Source of the DNA: Bin80 sp965208025
GTDB taxonomy: Bacteria > Bacteroidota > Rhodothermia > Rhodothermales > Bin80
DNA: 64,000 nucleotides
Direction of reading: 5' to 3'
Assembly (NCBI GenBank): GCA_965208025.1
Contig: OZ242302.1
Span: forward strand, 1,488,001 to 1,552,000
Made by a program: the position numbers and the translations under genes. The notes under the pieces were generated by a model. That model was given only the letters and a program-made list of their open reading frames with translations, made no database searches and was not told the DNA's origin. Positions 36,730-46,571 of the stretch are shown here, in pieces. Every line of letters begins with the position of its first letter. The stretch's first letter is position 1.

Positions 36730-38750
36730 TCGTGCGCCGGACGTTGATGAACAGGTCTCGTAATTCTATGGATCACATCTTGAACGTTCTGTGTCGGAGG
36801 TTCACAGGTTTTACCTTGACACAGATGTATCTCAAAGGCATTTGAACCACCAAAATCTGGGCGAGAAAGAACTGCCGTATTCGGAGCGTATACTTTCCTT
36901 AGCGATGTCAGTGCAGTCCGGGTTTCTGGATGATCAGGGTCCCCTGATATGATAATCTCTGTACTGGGGCCGAGAGCGTAATCAAGCGCGGAGAGTGATG
37001 CACAAAAGCCATCAGGGTAACTCTTAAGCCCTCCAGAGCAAGCATCAATTGATTGATGTCCAACTGCTTCCAGCTCTGGGTCACCTGTAAGGCGTCCAAG
37101 ACGAATAAGGTTCAGGATCATGATGGAATTTCCAGAGGGAATTGCACTGTCAAATGCCTGCTTTGGGCGAAGTAATAACTGGTTACTCTCGCTTGACACC
37201 ATATAAAATCCCCCTTCTTCACATTCGAAATCAGCAATTACCGTTTTGGTCAGGGACAGTGCCAAGTTGCAATAGCTTTGTTTGCCTGTCGCTTCGAAAA
37301 GTGTGAGCAATCCCATAATCATGTAGGCATAGTCATCAAGAAGCCCCTCAATGATTGCCTCACCTTCTCTCCACCGATGTAACAACCTATCAGGCCCAGA
37401 CAACAAATGCTTGATAATGAATTGTACGCATCGCTCCGCATGATCAATCCAAACCGGATCGCCAAACACCATACCACACCGCGCAAGTGCGGTAATCATC
37501 AGCCCATTCCAGTCAGTTAATACTTTGTCATCAAGTAGCGGCCGTACTCGTTGGTTACGATGTTTGAGCAATCGATCGACTATTGCCAGAAAAGGTGGTT
37601 CATCAGAGAGTTCATCTTGAGCGGACAGGTACAGAATATTACTTCCTGTCTTTCGTTGCGTGGATTCGTCCAGATAATTGCCCTTTTGATCAAGATTAAA
37701 AATCTTTGTAAAGGATTTGATCTCTTTTGGTTTGAGTAGACTGTTCAATTCCTTCATATCCCAGAGGTAATACTTGCCTTCTACTCCCTCTGAATCAGCA
37801 TCCTCTCCTGTACAGTATGCATCCTCAGTAGTTTGGAGATCTCGGAGTACATACCGAAGTGCCTCATGAACCGTCTGAGAATACTCCTGTTTTCCTGTAA
37901 TCTGAAATGCTTCCAAATAGATGAGAATGAGCAATGCTTGATCATATAGCATCTTTTCAAAATGTGGAACTCTCCAGTTTGAATCTGTACTGTACCGATG
38001 AAACCCACCACCTAATTGATCAAAGATCCCTCCTCGACGCATGTTTTGAAGTGTATGCTCAACTATATCAAGTGCTTGAGGGTTACCCGTCCGATGCCAG
38101 TACCGAAGCAAAAACCGAAGACGTTCGGGAGTTGGAAATTTTGGCGCACTTCCAAATCCACCATGTAAGGGATCATACTGCTGGTGAAAATGCTGAAATG
38201 CACCATGAAGGATGTCCTCAGAGATCTCCTCTCCCGAAAAATCTAAGTTTGCGGACTTATTCAGGGCTTGCTCAAATTCATCCGCTGTTGTCTCAAAATG
38301 ATGACGATATTTTTGCCATGCTTTGGCGACCTTCGGAATGATCTGTAACATCCCCTCATGGCCATAACGAGTCGTCTTGGGCAAATACGTACCTGCAAAG
38401 AACGGCCTCATTGCAGGAGTCATCATGATGGATAATGGCCATCCTCCACGACCAGTGGCAATTTGGCATGCACTCATATAAATGGCATCTACATCAGGCC
38501 GCTCTTCCCGATCAACTTTGATGTTAATAAATGTCTCATTGAGTAAACGAGCTACCTCTTGATCTTCAAACGATTCTTTCTCCATGACATGACACCAGTG
38601 GCAGGTCGCATAACCGATGGACAGGAAGATGGGACGATTCGCTTTGCTTGCAGCTTCAAACGCCGCCGATCCCCATGGCCACCAATCCACTGGATTATCC
38701 TTATGTTGCAGCAGGTAGGGGCTCTTTTCCGACGCGAGGCGATTACTCAT
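36726..38750 (-). CDS. YyaL/DUF255 thioredoxin-domain protein
   Basis: 674 residues. N-terminal Thioredox_DsbH domain: NRLASEKSPYLLQHKDNPVDWWPWG and FLSIGYATCHWCHVMEKESFED with the CHWC redox pair. The remainder is an (alpha/alpha) barrel of the glycosyl-hydrolase type (FDQLGGGFHRYSTDSNWRVPHFEKMLYDQ, DADSEGVEGKYY). Members are widespread and poorly characterised; the human relative is SPATA20. Overlaps gckA by eight bases, so translation is coupled. Confidence 0.92.
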   Translation of the reverse strand: MSNRLASEKSPYLLQHKDNPVDWWPWGSAAFEAASKANRPIFLSIGYATCHWCHVMEKESFEDQEVARLLNETFINIKVDREERPDVDAIYMSACQIATGRGGWPLSIMMTPAMRPFFAGTYLPKTTRYGHEGMLQIIPKVAKAWQKYRHHFETTADEFEQALNKSANLDFSGEEISEDILHGAFQHFHQQYDPLHGGFGSAPKFPTPERLRFLLRYWHRTGNPQALDIVEHTLQNMRRGGIFDQLGGGFHRYSTDSNWRVPHFEKMLYDQALLILIYLEAFQITGKQEYSQTVHEALRYVLRDLQTTEDAYCTGEDADSEGVEGKYYLWDMKELNSLLKPKEIKSFTKIFNLDQKGNYLDESTQRKTGSNILYLSAQDELSDEPPFLAIVDRLLKHRNQRVRPLLDDKVLTDWNGLMITALARCGMVFGDPVWIDHAERCVQFIIKHLLSGPDRLLHRWREGEAIIEGLLDDYAYMIMGLLTLFEATGKQSYCNLALSLTKTVIADFECEEGGFYMVSSESNQLLLRPKQAFDSAIPSGNSIMILNLIRLGRLTGDPELEAVGHQSIDACSGGLKSYPDGFCASLSALDYALGPSTEIIISGDPDHPETRTALTSLRKVYAPNTAVLSRPDFGGSNAFEIHLCQGKTCEPPTQNVQDVIHRITRPVHQRPAHE

Positions 38751-40047
38751 GTGCTCTTAATCCAATCCCAATATCCATAACATTTGTGTGCGTCGGTCCC
38801 GTAATCAAGAGTTGATCTAATGCCTTCAGAAAGGTATAGGCATCATTCTGTTGTAGAAAAACATACGGATCAAATCCCAATGATTGTGCGGAGGCAAACG
38901 TATCTGGAGTCACCCATCCACCTGCTGCATCTGTGGGTCCATCAATTCCATCGGTTCCACCAGATAAGAGGATTGCTTGGATGGATGAGTTCTTCAACTC
39001 ACATGCCGCTGAGAGAGCTAACTCCTGATTTCGACCTCCTTTTCCATCTCCTACTACATTCACGGTTGTTTCGCCTCCCCAGAGGAAGCACTCTCCAGGT
39101 TCTAACTTCTTGGTTTTCTGCGCCATGCGCACTCCTATATCCTTTGCTTCCCCGTATACGCCTTGATCTACCCCAACGACACGGAAGCCCAATTTCAATG
39201 CCTTTGATTTTGCCGACTCCAGTGCATCCTTGTTTGAGGCCAAGAGGTGATATTCGGACCGCTGCAATTTCTCAGCACTCTGCTTAGGCGTATCTGACCT
39301 TTGTCCAGCCAACCCGAGTTTAACATGATTCAGTACCGAATCTGGGACTTTGGGGCCAATCCTCTGAAGAATCTTCATCGCTTCTTCCCAAGTCGTTGGA
39401 TCAGGGACTGTGGGACCACTCCCGATGACAGATGCATCATCCCCGACCACATCGGAAATAGCCAGCGTAATGGTACTCGCAGGCCAAGCTGCTTCCGCAA
39501 GTCTGCCTGCTTTGATGTCGGAGATATGTTTACGGACGGTATTGATCTGGTGAATGTCAACTCCACTTTCCAGCAGAAGCTGATTCACCTTGCGTAAGTC
39601 TTCCATCGTTAAACCATTCGCAGGGAAGGTCCACAACGCTGAGGCACCGCCACTGAGTAGCACAATGAGCGTTTCCTCTTCTCCACATGTCTGGGCGATC
39701 TTAAGCGCTTCACCAGCAGCCTGTTGGCTACCGACATCTGGAACTGGATGTCCTCCCTCCATAACTTGGATCATTTTGGGAGAAATCAGTCTCTCAGGAA
39801 ACATTGCTCTATATCCCTGTGGAACAACCACTTGGCCTTCAAATGCACACTCTGGATATTTATGCTCCAGTGCTCCTGCCATTGCCATGGACGCTTTACC
39901 TGCTCCTACGACGCGACAAAAACCTGAAATTGGCAGCTTGACCTTAAAATTCTCCAACCGAGACCCGCTCACTCCTCGAACGGCTGCATTATAAATATCC
40001 TTCGCTGCATGGAGGAGTGGAAGATTTGCACTTTTATCTTCACTCAT
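38743..40047 (-). CDS. Glycerate 2-kinase (DUF4147/MOFRL family)
   Basis: 434 residues. The N-terminal DUF4147 domain shows VVGAGKASMAMAGALE, VPQGYR, EGGHPVPD and LIVLLSGGASALW; the C-terminal MOFRL domain shows LWGGETTVNVVGDGKGGRNQELAL and SGGTDGIDGPTDAAGG. Phosphorylates D-glycerate to 2-phosphoglycerate in the cytosol. First gene of the gckA-like / YyaL / thiolase operon. A link to the distant serA/serC operon (3-phosphoglycerate use) is only metabolic. Confidence 0.93.
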   Translation of the reverse strand: MSEDKSANLPLLHAAKDIYNAAVRGVSGSRLENFKVKLPISGFCRVVGAGKASMAMAGALEHKYPECAFEGQVVVPQGYRAMFPERLISPKMIQVMEGGHPVPDVGSQQAAGEALKIAQTCGEEETLIVLLSGGASALWTFPANGLTMEDLRKVNQLLLESGVDIHQINTVRKHISDIKAGRLAEAAWPASTITLAISDVVGDDASVIGSGPTVPDPTTWEEAMKILQRIGPKVPDSVLNHVKLGLAGQRSDTPKQSAEKLQRSEYHLLASNKDALESAKSKALKLGFRVVGVDQGVYGEAKDIGVRMAQKTKKLEPGECFLWGGETTVNVVGDGKGGRNQELALSAACELKNSSIQAILLSGGTDGIDGPTDAAGGWVTPDTFASAQSLGFDPYVFLQQNDAYTFLKALDQLLITGPTHTNVMDIGIGLRAHE

Positions 40048-41203
40048 GCCAAGACTGTAGTGTATTGTGTTTCATTTGTAGAACGCTTGTCAAACTCGTG
40101 AGAATCACGACAGTGTATTGAGTCAATCACGTATTATTTAATCAGAGGCGAAGTGGGTGGAGAAATAGCGAGGTAGTGACCTAGATTGCTCCAGCCACCT
40201 TCGCCTACTCCCTCACGGGGATAAACGCATGACTCGCGGAGATAATTGATGAGTTGCATAATATGACGCATTACTTTCACAGTTGGGCTGATGCAAACAT
40301 ATTGATTCAGGTAAGGGGCATGAGTCCATCGGAGCCGTCCAATTCCGAAATTTATCCAATTTACTGTATACAATGAATACAAGTAAACTCTTACGCACTC
40401 CTCAGAGGAGATATATTTCTACATTCCGTTCTGGAATACAGGTGGTGAATATGAATAAGCAATCATCCTCACCAAGATCACATTCAAATCCATGTATGGC
40501 CCTCCATGTGCGAACTGGCCAGAATGACGAATTGAATGATCAACTGAAAGCTATCACGAATTCTCTAATAAAAAACATCAACCCCATTATACCGAGTACA
40601 CCGTTATATTTGGTCTAAGGAGTAGACTTATTTTGGTGTTGGCTTTACATATTTCAAGATGAGCATGATTCGTCAAGAGTACAACCCAGACACACAGTTC
40701 CTCAGGATCATATCCTGGTGGGTTGTTGCCTATTGATTCCTTCCAACAATGTTGATCCCCATGATGATCATCCCTCAAGAAAATACTGATGAATCCTCAC
40801 TATCAACTAATCTTACAGTTTGATCAGGCAAGAGTTAGTTTCGCCAAACATATGGCTGCGAAACTTTTACCCTTCGGTTTTGATACCGCTATCATCCAAA
40901 TCTGGGCAGAGATATTAGGTTGCAACACCACTCCAATGATCATTTACTCAGACTATTAGGGAATCATGAATCTAACATGAATATCTATTCGTGATAATTT
41001 CTCAAATAATCTTATATTTGTTTACAGATTGATATTAAGTTGGCATTTGAGAAAGTTACCGTGGACTTGGTAGTTTCCTAACTCAATTGATGAATTGGTA
41101 AGATGCCCTAACCTAATTCAATCATCAGGCCTTGGGTTCAAATGCTGTCAGTCATCTTTCAGGGCTTACTAACATATCTATTCTATTAACACTAAATCAT
41201 TCA
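40048..41203. other. 1.15-kb non-coding stretch
   Basis: The longest gene-free stretch in the window. Short readings on both strands have no recognisable domain; the best is 40373-40618 (plus, 81 codons, Ser/Asn-rich). Base composition is AT-rich. The promoter of the collagen-like lipoprotein must lie in the right part. No terminators, repeats or RNA genes could be picked out by eye. Confidence 0.4.
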
Positions 41204-41833
41204 ATGCTGAAACTTCCTTTGAGTACACTTGCATCCGTTGCTACCATAAAATTTCTTTCACTTGCCCTGCTTTTTACGTTAGTGGCTTGTGAGGGTCCAG
41301 TTGGACCTGCCGGGCCACAAGGTCCCCAAGGACCTCAGGGAGAACAAGGGGAACAGGGAGATAAAGGAGAACAAGGGGAACAGGGAGAACAAGGGGAACA
41401 GGGAGATAAAGGAGAACAAGGGGAACAGGGAGAACAAGGGGAGCCTGGAAATGCGAATGTGGCCGCGCGAATAATCACATTGCGTGCATCTGATTTTGTT
41501 GATTTTTTTGATTCATTTGAATCCGCTACATACTCTGTGTCCGAAATTACACAGGATGTTGTAGATAATGGTATTGTACTTGCATATACTGACCTCGGTA
41601 TAGGATCCTCATGGTTTACGCTTCCACCGTTCGGCGCGGATCATAGTTATAGCCTCGGTGAATTGGAAATAACTATTGCGAGGTTAACTGGATCTGAACT
41701 TCGTGCACCTAGCTGGGATGGCTATCGCCTCAAGGTCGTAATTGTTTATCCTCCATCAACCGAAATGATTCAGGGTATAGATATTGAAGACTATGCAGTT
41801 GTTATGGAGGCATTGGAACATCCTAAATACTAA
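41204..41833 (+). CDS. Collagen-like repeat lipoprotein
   Basis: The start at ATG 41204 gives a lipoprotein signal peptide ending LLFTLVAC, with the lipidated Cys followed by the repeat tract. Seventeen Gly-X-Y triplets follow (GPVGPAGPQ..., then GEQ/GDK units), enough for a collagen-like triple helix. A C-terminal domain of about 130 residues (ITLRASDFVDFFDSFESATYS, SYSLGELEITIARLTG) has no named family and could be a trimerisation or binding head. The protein would be anchored in the outer membrane by lipid. The triplet count is likely to vary because the coding DNA is a near-perfect 45-bp tandem repeat. Confidence 0.82.
   Translation: MLKLPLSTLASVATIKFLSLALLFTLVACEGPVGPAGPQGPQGPQGEQGEQGDKGEQGEQGEQGEQGDKGEQGEQGEQGEPGNANVAARIITLRASDFVDFFDSFESATYSVSEITQDVVDNGIVLAYTDLGIGSSWFTLPPFGADHSYSLGELEITIARLTGSELRAPSWDGYRLKVVIVYPPSTEMIQGIDIEDYAVVMEALEHPKY
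41356..41445 (+). repeat. 45-bp tandem repeat inside the collagen tract
   Basis: Two near-identical 45-bp units, starting GGGAGATAAAGGAGAACA at 41356 and again at 41401. Shorter 9- and 18-bp GGGGAACAGGGAGAACAA sub-repeats lie inside them. Confidence 0.85.
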
Positions 41834-42389
41834 ATAACATCTATGCTCATGCCTTGCAAACTGCCAAAATAATGAAATGAACAACCGAATTTCTACTCGT
41901 GATCCTACGTCTCTGGTATTCATTCGGAGTTCGCGCGCACCATGAACATGTACACTTGAACTCCAACTACCAGATAGACACCTCATGAGTTCTTGAAATG
42001 AACCATCACCATTATCAAACTTGGTGACCCTCAAGGGTCCTACTGTATGTTCGGTTCTTATCATAGTCTCAGCATAGCAAGTCAGTTATGAATTCTTTGC
42101 ATTCAGTGAACTTCAACATATTTGCTACTCAAACGAACTCTGGTTGATATGATGTGCAAAAACTGCAATTACAGGAAATTCGCATGATTGAACTATCCCC
42201 GTTGAGAATGATGACCTCTCATGAACTAATTTCCTGTTTGTCGGTAGTTTATTACAATTAAATCGTCGATCAAACTCAACTTGTGGATGCTGTATTGGCT
42301 AATTGTTTTCGATGAATTTATTGGACAAATTTGTTAGTTCTACTCTTCGTTGTTGCATGCTGTCTAATTCCAACAAACATCTCTCGCTC
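41834..42389. other. Non-coding stretch upstream of the DinB gene
   Basis: No gene supported. A minus-strand reading (41756-42064) partly overlaps the collagen-like gene and lacks any domain. No clear repeats or terminators. Confidence 0.35.
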
Positions 42390-42905
42390 ATGAAACGCAA
42401 TCTCACATTCTTTCTACTTACGGCTTTTCTTGTTCTACCAGTTACCGCTCAAGAGCACGATAACAGTGCATATCTAAGTGCAGTAACATCTGACTTCAAT
42501 AGCACATCAGAAAAACTGTACAGCTTGGCTGAAGCCATTCCTGAAGATCATTTCGACTGGAGTCCTGCCGATGGAATTCGATCCGTTGCTGAGGTGATCA
42601 ACCATGTATCCGATGCCAACTTTGGTATTGCTGCAATGTTAGGGCATGAATCTGATTATGAAGGCGAAGCCACGGATACAAAAGAAGGAGCTCTTGCCCG
42701 GCTTGCTGCTTCTCAGGATCATATTCGTGAACTCATGGCTACTTTTGCAGAAGCCGATCTAACGACGACCGCCGAGGTCTTTGGTATGACAATGAATCAC
42801 TACGGGGTCGTGACGGTGATTGCTGGCCATACATCTGAGCATCTGGGGCAACTCATCGCATATGCCCGCTCTAACGGTGTTGCTCCGCCCTGGAGTGGTG
42901 GTTGA
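42390..42905 (+). CDS. Exported DinB-like four-helix protein
   Basis: 171 residues from ATG 42390, chosen because MKRNLTFFLLTAFLVLPVTAQ is a signal peptide. The mature protein has the DinB/YfiT layout with the metal-site histidines expected in this superfamily: NHVSDANFG (His in helix 2) and AGHTSEHLGQLIAYAR (two His in helix 4). FDWSPADGIRSVAEV is the usual helix-2 lead. Cytosolic DinB proteins are thiol transferases; exported forms occur in Bacteroidota with unknown substrate. Its stop codon overlaps the probable GTG start of the next gene. Confidence 0.85.
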   Translation: MKRNLTFFLLTAFLVLPVTAQEHDNSAYLSAVTSDFNSTSEKLYSLAEAIPEDHFDWSPADGIRSVAEVINHVSDANFGIAAMLGHESDYEGEATDTKEGALARLAASQDHIRELMATFAEADLTTTAEVFGMTMNHYGVVTVIAGHTSEHLGQLIAYARSNGVAPPWSGG

Positions 42906-43875
42906 TCTGCGAATTGTGGGGCTTTGCTTTCTGCCTCTCTTCCTGTTATCATGTGGATATTCCGCTAATGAGCAGGCATATCCTAATAAACCCCTAACTT
43001 TTATTGTGCCATGGGAAGAGGGAACTTCGGGAGACCATGCTTCTCGCCTACTCGCTGCTTCGTTGCAGAATGAATTTGGGCAGCCCGTCAGCGTAGAGAA
43101 CCAAGCTGGCAGTAATGGGCTTGCTAGCTTGGTAGTTTTATCCCAGGCTCGGTCCGACGGTTATACCTTAGGTGTCATCGGCGAAGAAATCACGTTGATG
43201 CACTGGACGGGGTTGACGCCCCTGAGTTTCAATCGCTATTCTCCCATTGCACTCATCGGTACCTCCCCGCCAGTGATTACGGTACATGCTGATTCTCCCT
43301 GGCAAAGTGTTTCTGACCTAATTACTGCTATTAAGAGTCAACCTGGGATTCTCACAGCGAGTGGTACCTACATAGGTGGGGGAAGGGATCTGGAACGTAT
43401 TGGATTTCTTGAGGCCGTTGGACTTGATCCGTCGGCTCTATCTTGGCAACCCAGTCCCGATGCTGCATCTGCATTTGGAGAACTACTCTCTGGGAATGTT
43501 GATGTCTTGATTACCCCTTTATCAGAAATTGCTTCCATCCGAAAAACCGGTGAGGTGCGAAATTTGGCTATCATGTCAAGTCGACGCGCGCTTGTTGCAC
43601 CCACTATACCTACCCTCATTGAACTGGGGATTTCATACGAATCTAGCGGAGATTGGCTAATGATTACTGCCCCAGAAGACCTTCCTGACGCTTTAATGGA
43701 ACTGTTGCGTGCCACAGTGTGGGATATATCTCGGAAGGTTGATTTTCAGGAATCAATGCAAGTTGCTGGATTTCAGCTACAATTTCTCACGGGAGACCCG
43801 TTGATCTCATTTTTAAGTGAGGAGGATTTTCAGAACGGATTGTTACTGAACGAAGCTGGACTCATTTTGGAATAA
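42895..43875 (+). CDS. TctC/Bug-type solute-binding lipoprotein
   Basis: The start is most likely GTG at 42895 or 42898, inside the end of the DinB gene; the signal then reads VVVDLRIVGLCFLPLFLLSCGYS with a lipobox LLSC. The mature part follows the tripartite-tricarboxylate-transporter receptor pattern: YPNKPLTFIVPWEEGTSGDHASRLLA, PVSVENQAGSNGLA, SDGYTLGVIG, SGNVDVLITPLSEI and VAPTIPTLIELG. TctC-type receptors bind carboxylates for a TctAB permease. No tctA or tctB is seen, so this is an orphan receptor. The family is richest in Proteobacteria, so transfer is possible. Confidence 0.85.
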   Translation: MVVDLRIVGLCFLPLFLLSCGYSANEQAYPNKPLTFIVPWEEGTSGDHASRLLAASLQNEFGQPVSVENQAGSNGLASLVVLSQARSDGYTLGVIGEEITLMHWTGLTPLSFNRYSPIALIGTSPPVITVHADSPWQSVSDLITAIKSQPGILTASGTYIGGGRDLERIGFLEAVGLDPSALSWQPSPDAASAFGELLSGNVDVLITPLSEIASIRKTGEVRNLAIMSSRRALVAPTIPTLIELGISYESSGDWLMITAPEDLPDALMELLRATVWDISRKVDFQESMQVAGFQLQFLTGDPLISFLSEEDFQNGLLLNEAGLILE

Positions 43876-43943
43876 TTGTGTATTGAATCAACGACCTCGC
43901 ACAACCTATCTTAGGATAAACCCAGTATTCAATCAATGCGACA

Positions 43944-43963
43944 ACCGTAACAAGTTTTGTCGC
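43944..43963 (-). repeat. 20-bp dispersed motif, copy B
   Basis: On the minus strand GCGACAAAACTTGTTACGGT; two mismatches to copy C1. It also forms a 7-bp inverted repeat GCGACAA...TTGTCGC (from 43938) around itself. About 105 bases upstream of the decayed XRE-ImmA gene. Confidence 0.6.
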
Positions 43964-44068
43964 TAGACAGTTATGCCTTTTGTTGGACCCTCCACTTCCT
44001 ATCATCAAATATCTATATGATGGTGGTTTCTCGTGAGAAATTCTGCATACAAGGTACTGATCCAATAA

Positions 44069-45237
44069 ATGTTATGTGCACGCGTCAAGCCAGAAATGAT
44101 CCGATGGGTCCGCGAAGATGCTGGCATCTCTATTGAATCAGTAGCTCGCAAAACTGGTACGAACGATGACCGGGTTCACGGATGGGAAGATGGAAGTGGA
44201 CAACCAACGATCCGTCAACTTCGTCTGTTAGCAAAGGCTGTCCTGCGTCCTTTGGCAATCTTTTACCTTTCCGGACCTCCTCGCAAATTCAGTGCTCTAA
44301 AATATTTTCGGAGATTCCCAAGAGGAACCGAAGCTAATCTCTCAACCCCACTGAGATTAGCTATTTGATTCGCCTCTGAAAAACAACAAATTGCACTTGA
44401 TCTTGCAAAAGAACTCAACGAGCCAATGTCGGGGCTTCACCTTCGTGTATCAATTGAAGATCAGGTTGTTGATGTGGCAAGTCGCATTCGAGAAATTTTG
44501 GATATTTCTCTTAATACTTAATACGGCTGGACGAATCACTATGAAGCTCTGAATGCATGGCGTCAAGCAATTCAAGGTCATGGAATTCTTGTTTTACAGG
44601 TATCTGGAGTTGAACTTCAAGAAATGAGAGCATTCACATTGTCTATGGATCCCATGCCTGTTATTGTGCTTAATGTTAAAGACCATCCGAATGCACGCAT
44701 ATTTTCGCTCCTTCATGAGTTCTGTCATCTGATTCTGGCTAATGGTGAAACTCCAGACGTCCATGACAAATTGATGGAGCCACAAAATCATCTAATTGAA
44801 ATTTTTTGTAATGCAGTCGCAGGCGAGACATTAGTTCCGTCTCAAGAAATTGCCGACTTCCCTGCCATGAACTTGACAGGTAAAAGTTATTGGTGGGAAG
44901 ACTCACGCCTTAAATCATTGGCAAAAAAGTTCTCGATACCATTAGATGTTATACTCCGCCAACTGTTGATTACTAACAAGATTACAGATGGCGATTTTCA
45001 AGAATTCCGTATTGCGAATCCAAATAACTTTATGCCATAAAAGGGCTTCCGTTCTCCAGAAACCACAACGATCACCGAACTTGGTAAGAAGTTCATCAAG
45101 TTGGTATCGTGTCCTACTATCAAGAAAAGATCACCGTCAGCGATGTCTTGTCGCATCTCGGAGTGAAGTTCAATCAGATTGAGCAGGAAGTGATGGGAAC
45201 CTCGGAAATCTTTGGTTGGCGTAGAACACCAGATTAA
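44069..45237 (+). pseudogene. XRE-ImmA/IrrE-type protein, decayed by three stops and a frameshift
   Basis: The whole gene can be followed. N-terminal helix-turn-helix MIRWVREDAGISIESVARKTG with FYLSGPP; TGA at 44366-44368 where relatives have Arg (LRLAI-stop-FASEKQQIAL); TAA at 44519-44521 (SLNT-stop-YGWTNHYEALNAWR, probably from CAA); then an intact zinc domain with RIFSLLHEFCHLIL (HEFCH) and EIFCNAVAGETLVP; TAA at 45038-45040; and a tail in which a one-base shift near 45108 is needed to read KFIKLVSYYQEKITVSDVLSHLGVKFNQIEQE, the usual ImmA C-terminus. The first two stops look like C-to-T changes. The gene cannot make a full protein. Confidence 0.82.
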
Positions 45238-45341
45238 GCATGGATGCTTGTATGGTTCAGGATGGTTGGAACTATCATGCCCTCCCCATATCTTCATGGA
45301 CTGGTGCTATATCTGAAAAGTAACCAACAGATTATACCCAA

Positions 45342-46571
45342 TCATTGATGAATATGAGATCGAACCAAGTCGTGTGTAGCCTCCCTAAGATCATGACTTT
45401 CCGATAGCTGTGTCCACTTTGTGAGTGTATCCTGAGTTCTTTCTATGATTTCTTTGACTCGGTTAGAACTAATACCAGCATGCTGGCCTAATTTTCGTAG
45501 ATGTTCTACAGTTGGTGACTTGCCCTCCCCCATTACCATTGTACTCTGCTCTCCACTGGGTCCGAACGAAAACGTTAGATCATAGGCGGGGGCAAGATGC
45601 CACTCCCCTGCTTCGTTCATGAGAAATGAGAAATTCTTTAAATGATCATCGCGGTTATGCGCCAGAACATTGAATACTGCAAGACGAAACATCTTCTCCC
45701 ACTCTCGAACATCTCGTGTCAAGTGCATGGTGAGTTCAAGTAAATCTCTATAATCTAGAGATGGAATCCGATAATCGGATTGCAATAGTCCGCTCGGAGT
45801 ATGGACATGAAAGCACTGGCCTTGATCTCGATCAAATCGCTTGATCGCGAAATATCCAAACCCACGTTTTGAGAGGAATAATTGCGTTTCAGATATTGTG
45901 ACACCGGCCGCCCGAGCCAGTTCTGAATACATGAATTCTACCACTCCTGCATCGGCCCCGTCCCGCGAATTCATGAATTTGACCAACCATGGCGCATAGC
46001 CATCTGGCAAACCCACATTCCCATAGTGTATCCTCCCTGTTGTATCGTCAAATCCTATCAATGCTTTTGGCCGTGCACCCGCAGAGGATCCATTCAGTAC
46101 CAAGAGTTCATCTAACACATCCTCTGCATCTCCTTCCAAGACATCAGTAGATTGCTGGGCTATCCAATCCAGGCTTCGTTCAGTTTCGTCCGCAATCCCT
46201 GAACGATCCGGTTCATAAATCAAGGCTCCCATACCCGACTTACCCACATAAGCTAATCAATCTAACGGAGTAAACGTCTCTGGAACAATGCCTTGCCTAC
46301 GCATGGCTCTATCCAATAAAAGACGCCCCCACCCGTCTGGCAGGCTATCATTAAACACACCCGGCAGGCCTTCAAATGGCTCAATTGGGAAAGTATGAAG
46401 TCCAGATTTTATTGGTAGTCGAATTGGAGAGAGAGGAAGACCATGATGAATAAATTCTGATTCATATTCAAAATAGATCTGTTGATCTCGAATAGCGAGA
46501 TGCCCCACGGTCATAGAACTACTTCCAAAATCCACGCTAACTCTGATATGTCGCACAGGCTTAAGTCTCAT
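45342..46571 (-). pseudogene. hipA: HipA-type kinase split by one in-frame TGA (or a hipS-hipT-like pair)
   Basis: Two readings in the same frame: 46571-46257 (104 residues) and 46247-45342 (301 residues, possible GTG start). The text around the stop is FTPLD-stop-LAYVGKSGMGAL, where HipA proteins have LDRLAYVG, so CGA has become TGA at 46257-46259. Kinase features are intact in the second part: the activation-loop-like GSSAGARPKALIGF, catalytic Asp in AHNRDDHLKNFSF and metal Asp in YDLTFSF. HipA kinases phosphorylate glutamyl-tRNA synthetase and cause dormancy. The two pieces mimic the HipS/HipT split of HipBST systems, but the missing single Arg codon favours a recent lesion. The start overlaps hipB by four bases. 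Confidence 0.82.

Noticed and set aside
41060..41160. tRNA-like fragment with GGGTTCAAAT and TTGGTAAGAT elements
   Set aside because: The D- and T-loop-like strings are at a plausible distance, but no acceptor, anticodon or T-stem can be paired.
44998..45297. Minus-strand 99-codon frame next to the decayed XRE-ImmA gene
   Set aside because: The plus strand here encodes the recognisable ImmA tail (KFIKLVSYYQEK...); the minus frame is its shadow.
21146..46259. TGA might be recoded as Arg or another residue in this organism
   Set aside because: Intact genes in the window end with TGA in the normal place (for example the DinB gene at 42903-42905 and the photolyase at 29285-29287), so TGA is a regular stop and the interrupted genes are better read as damaged.
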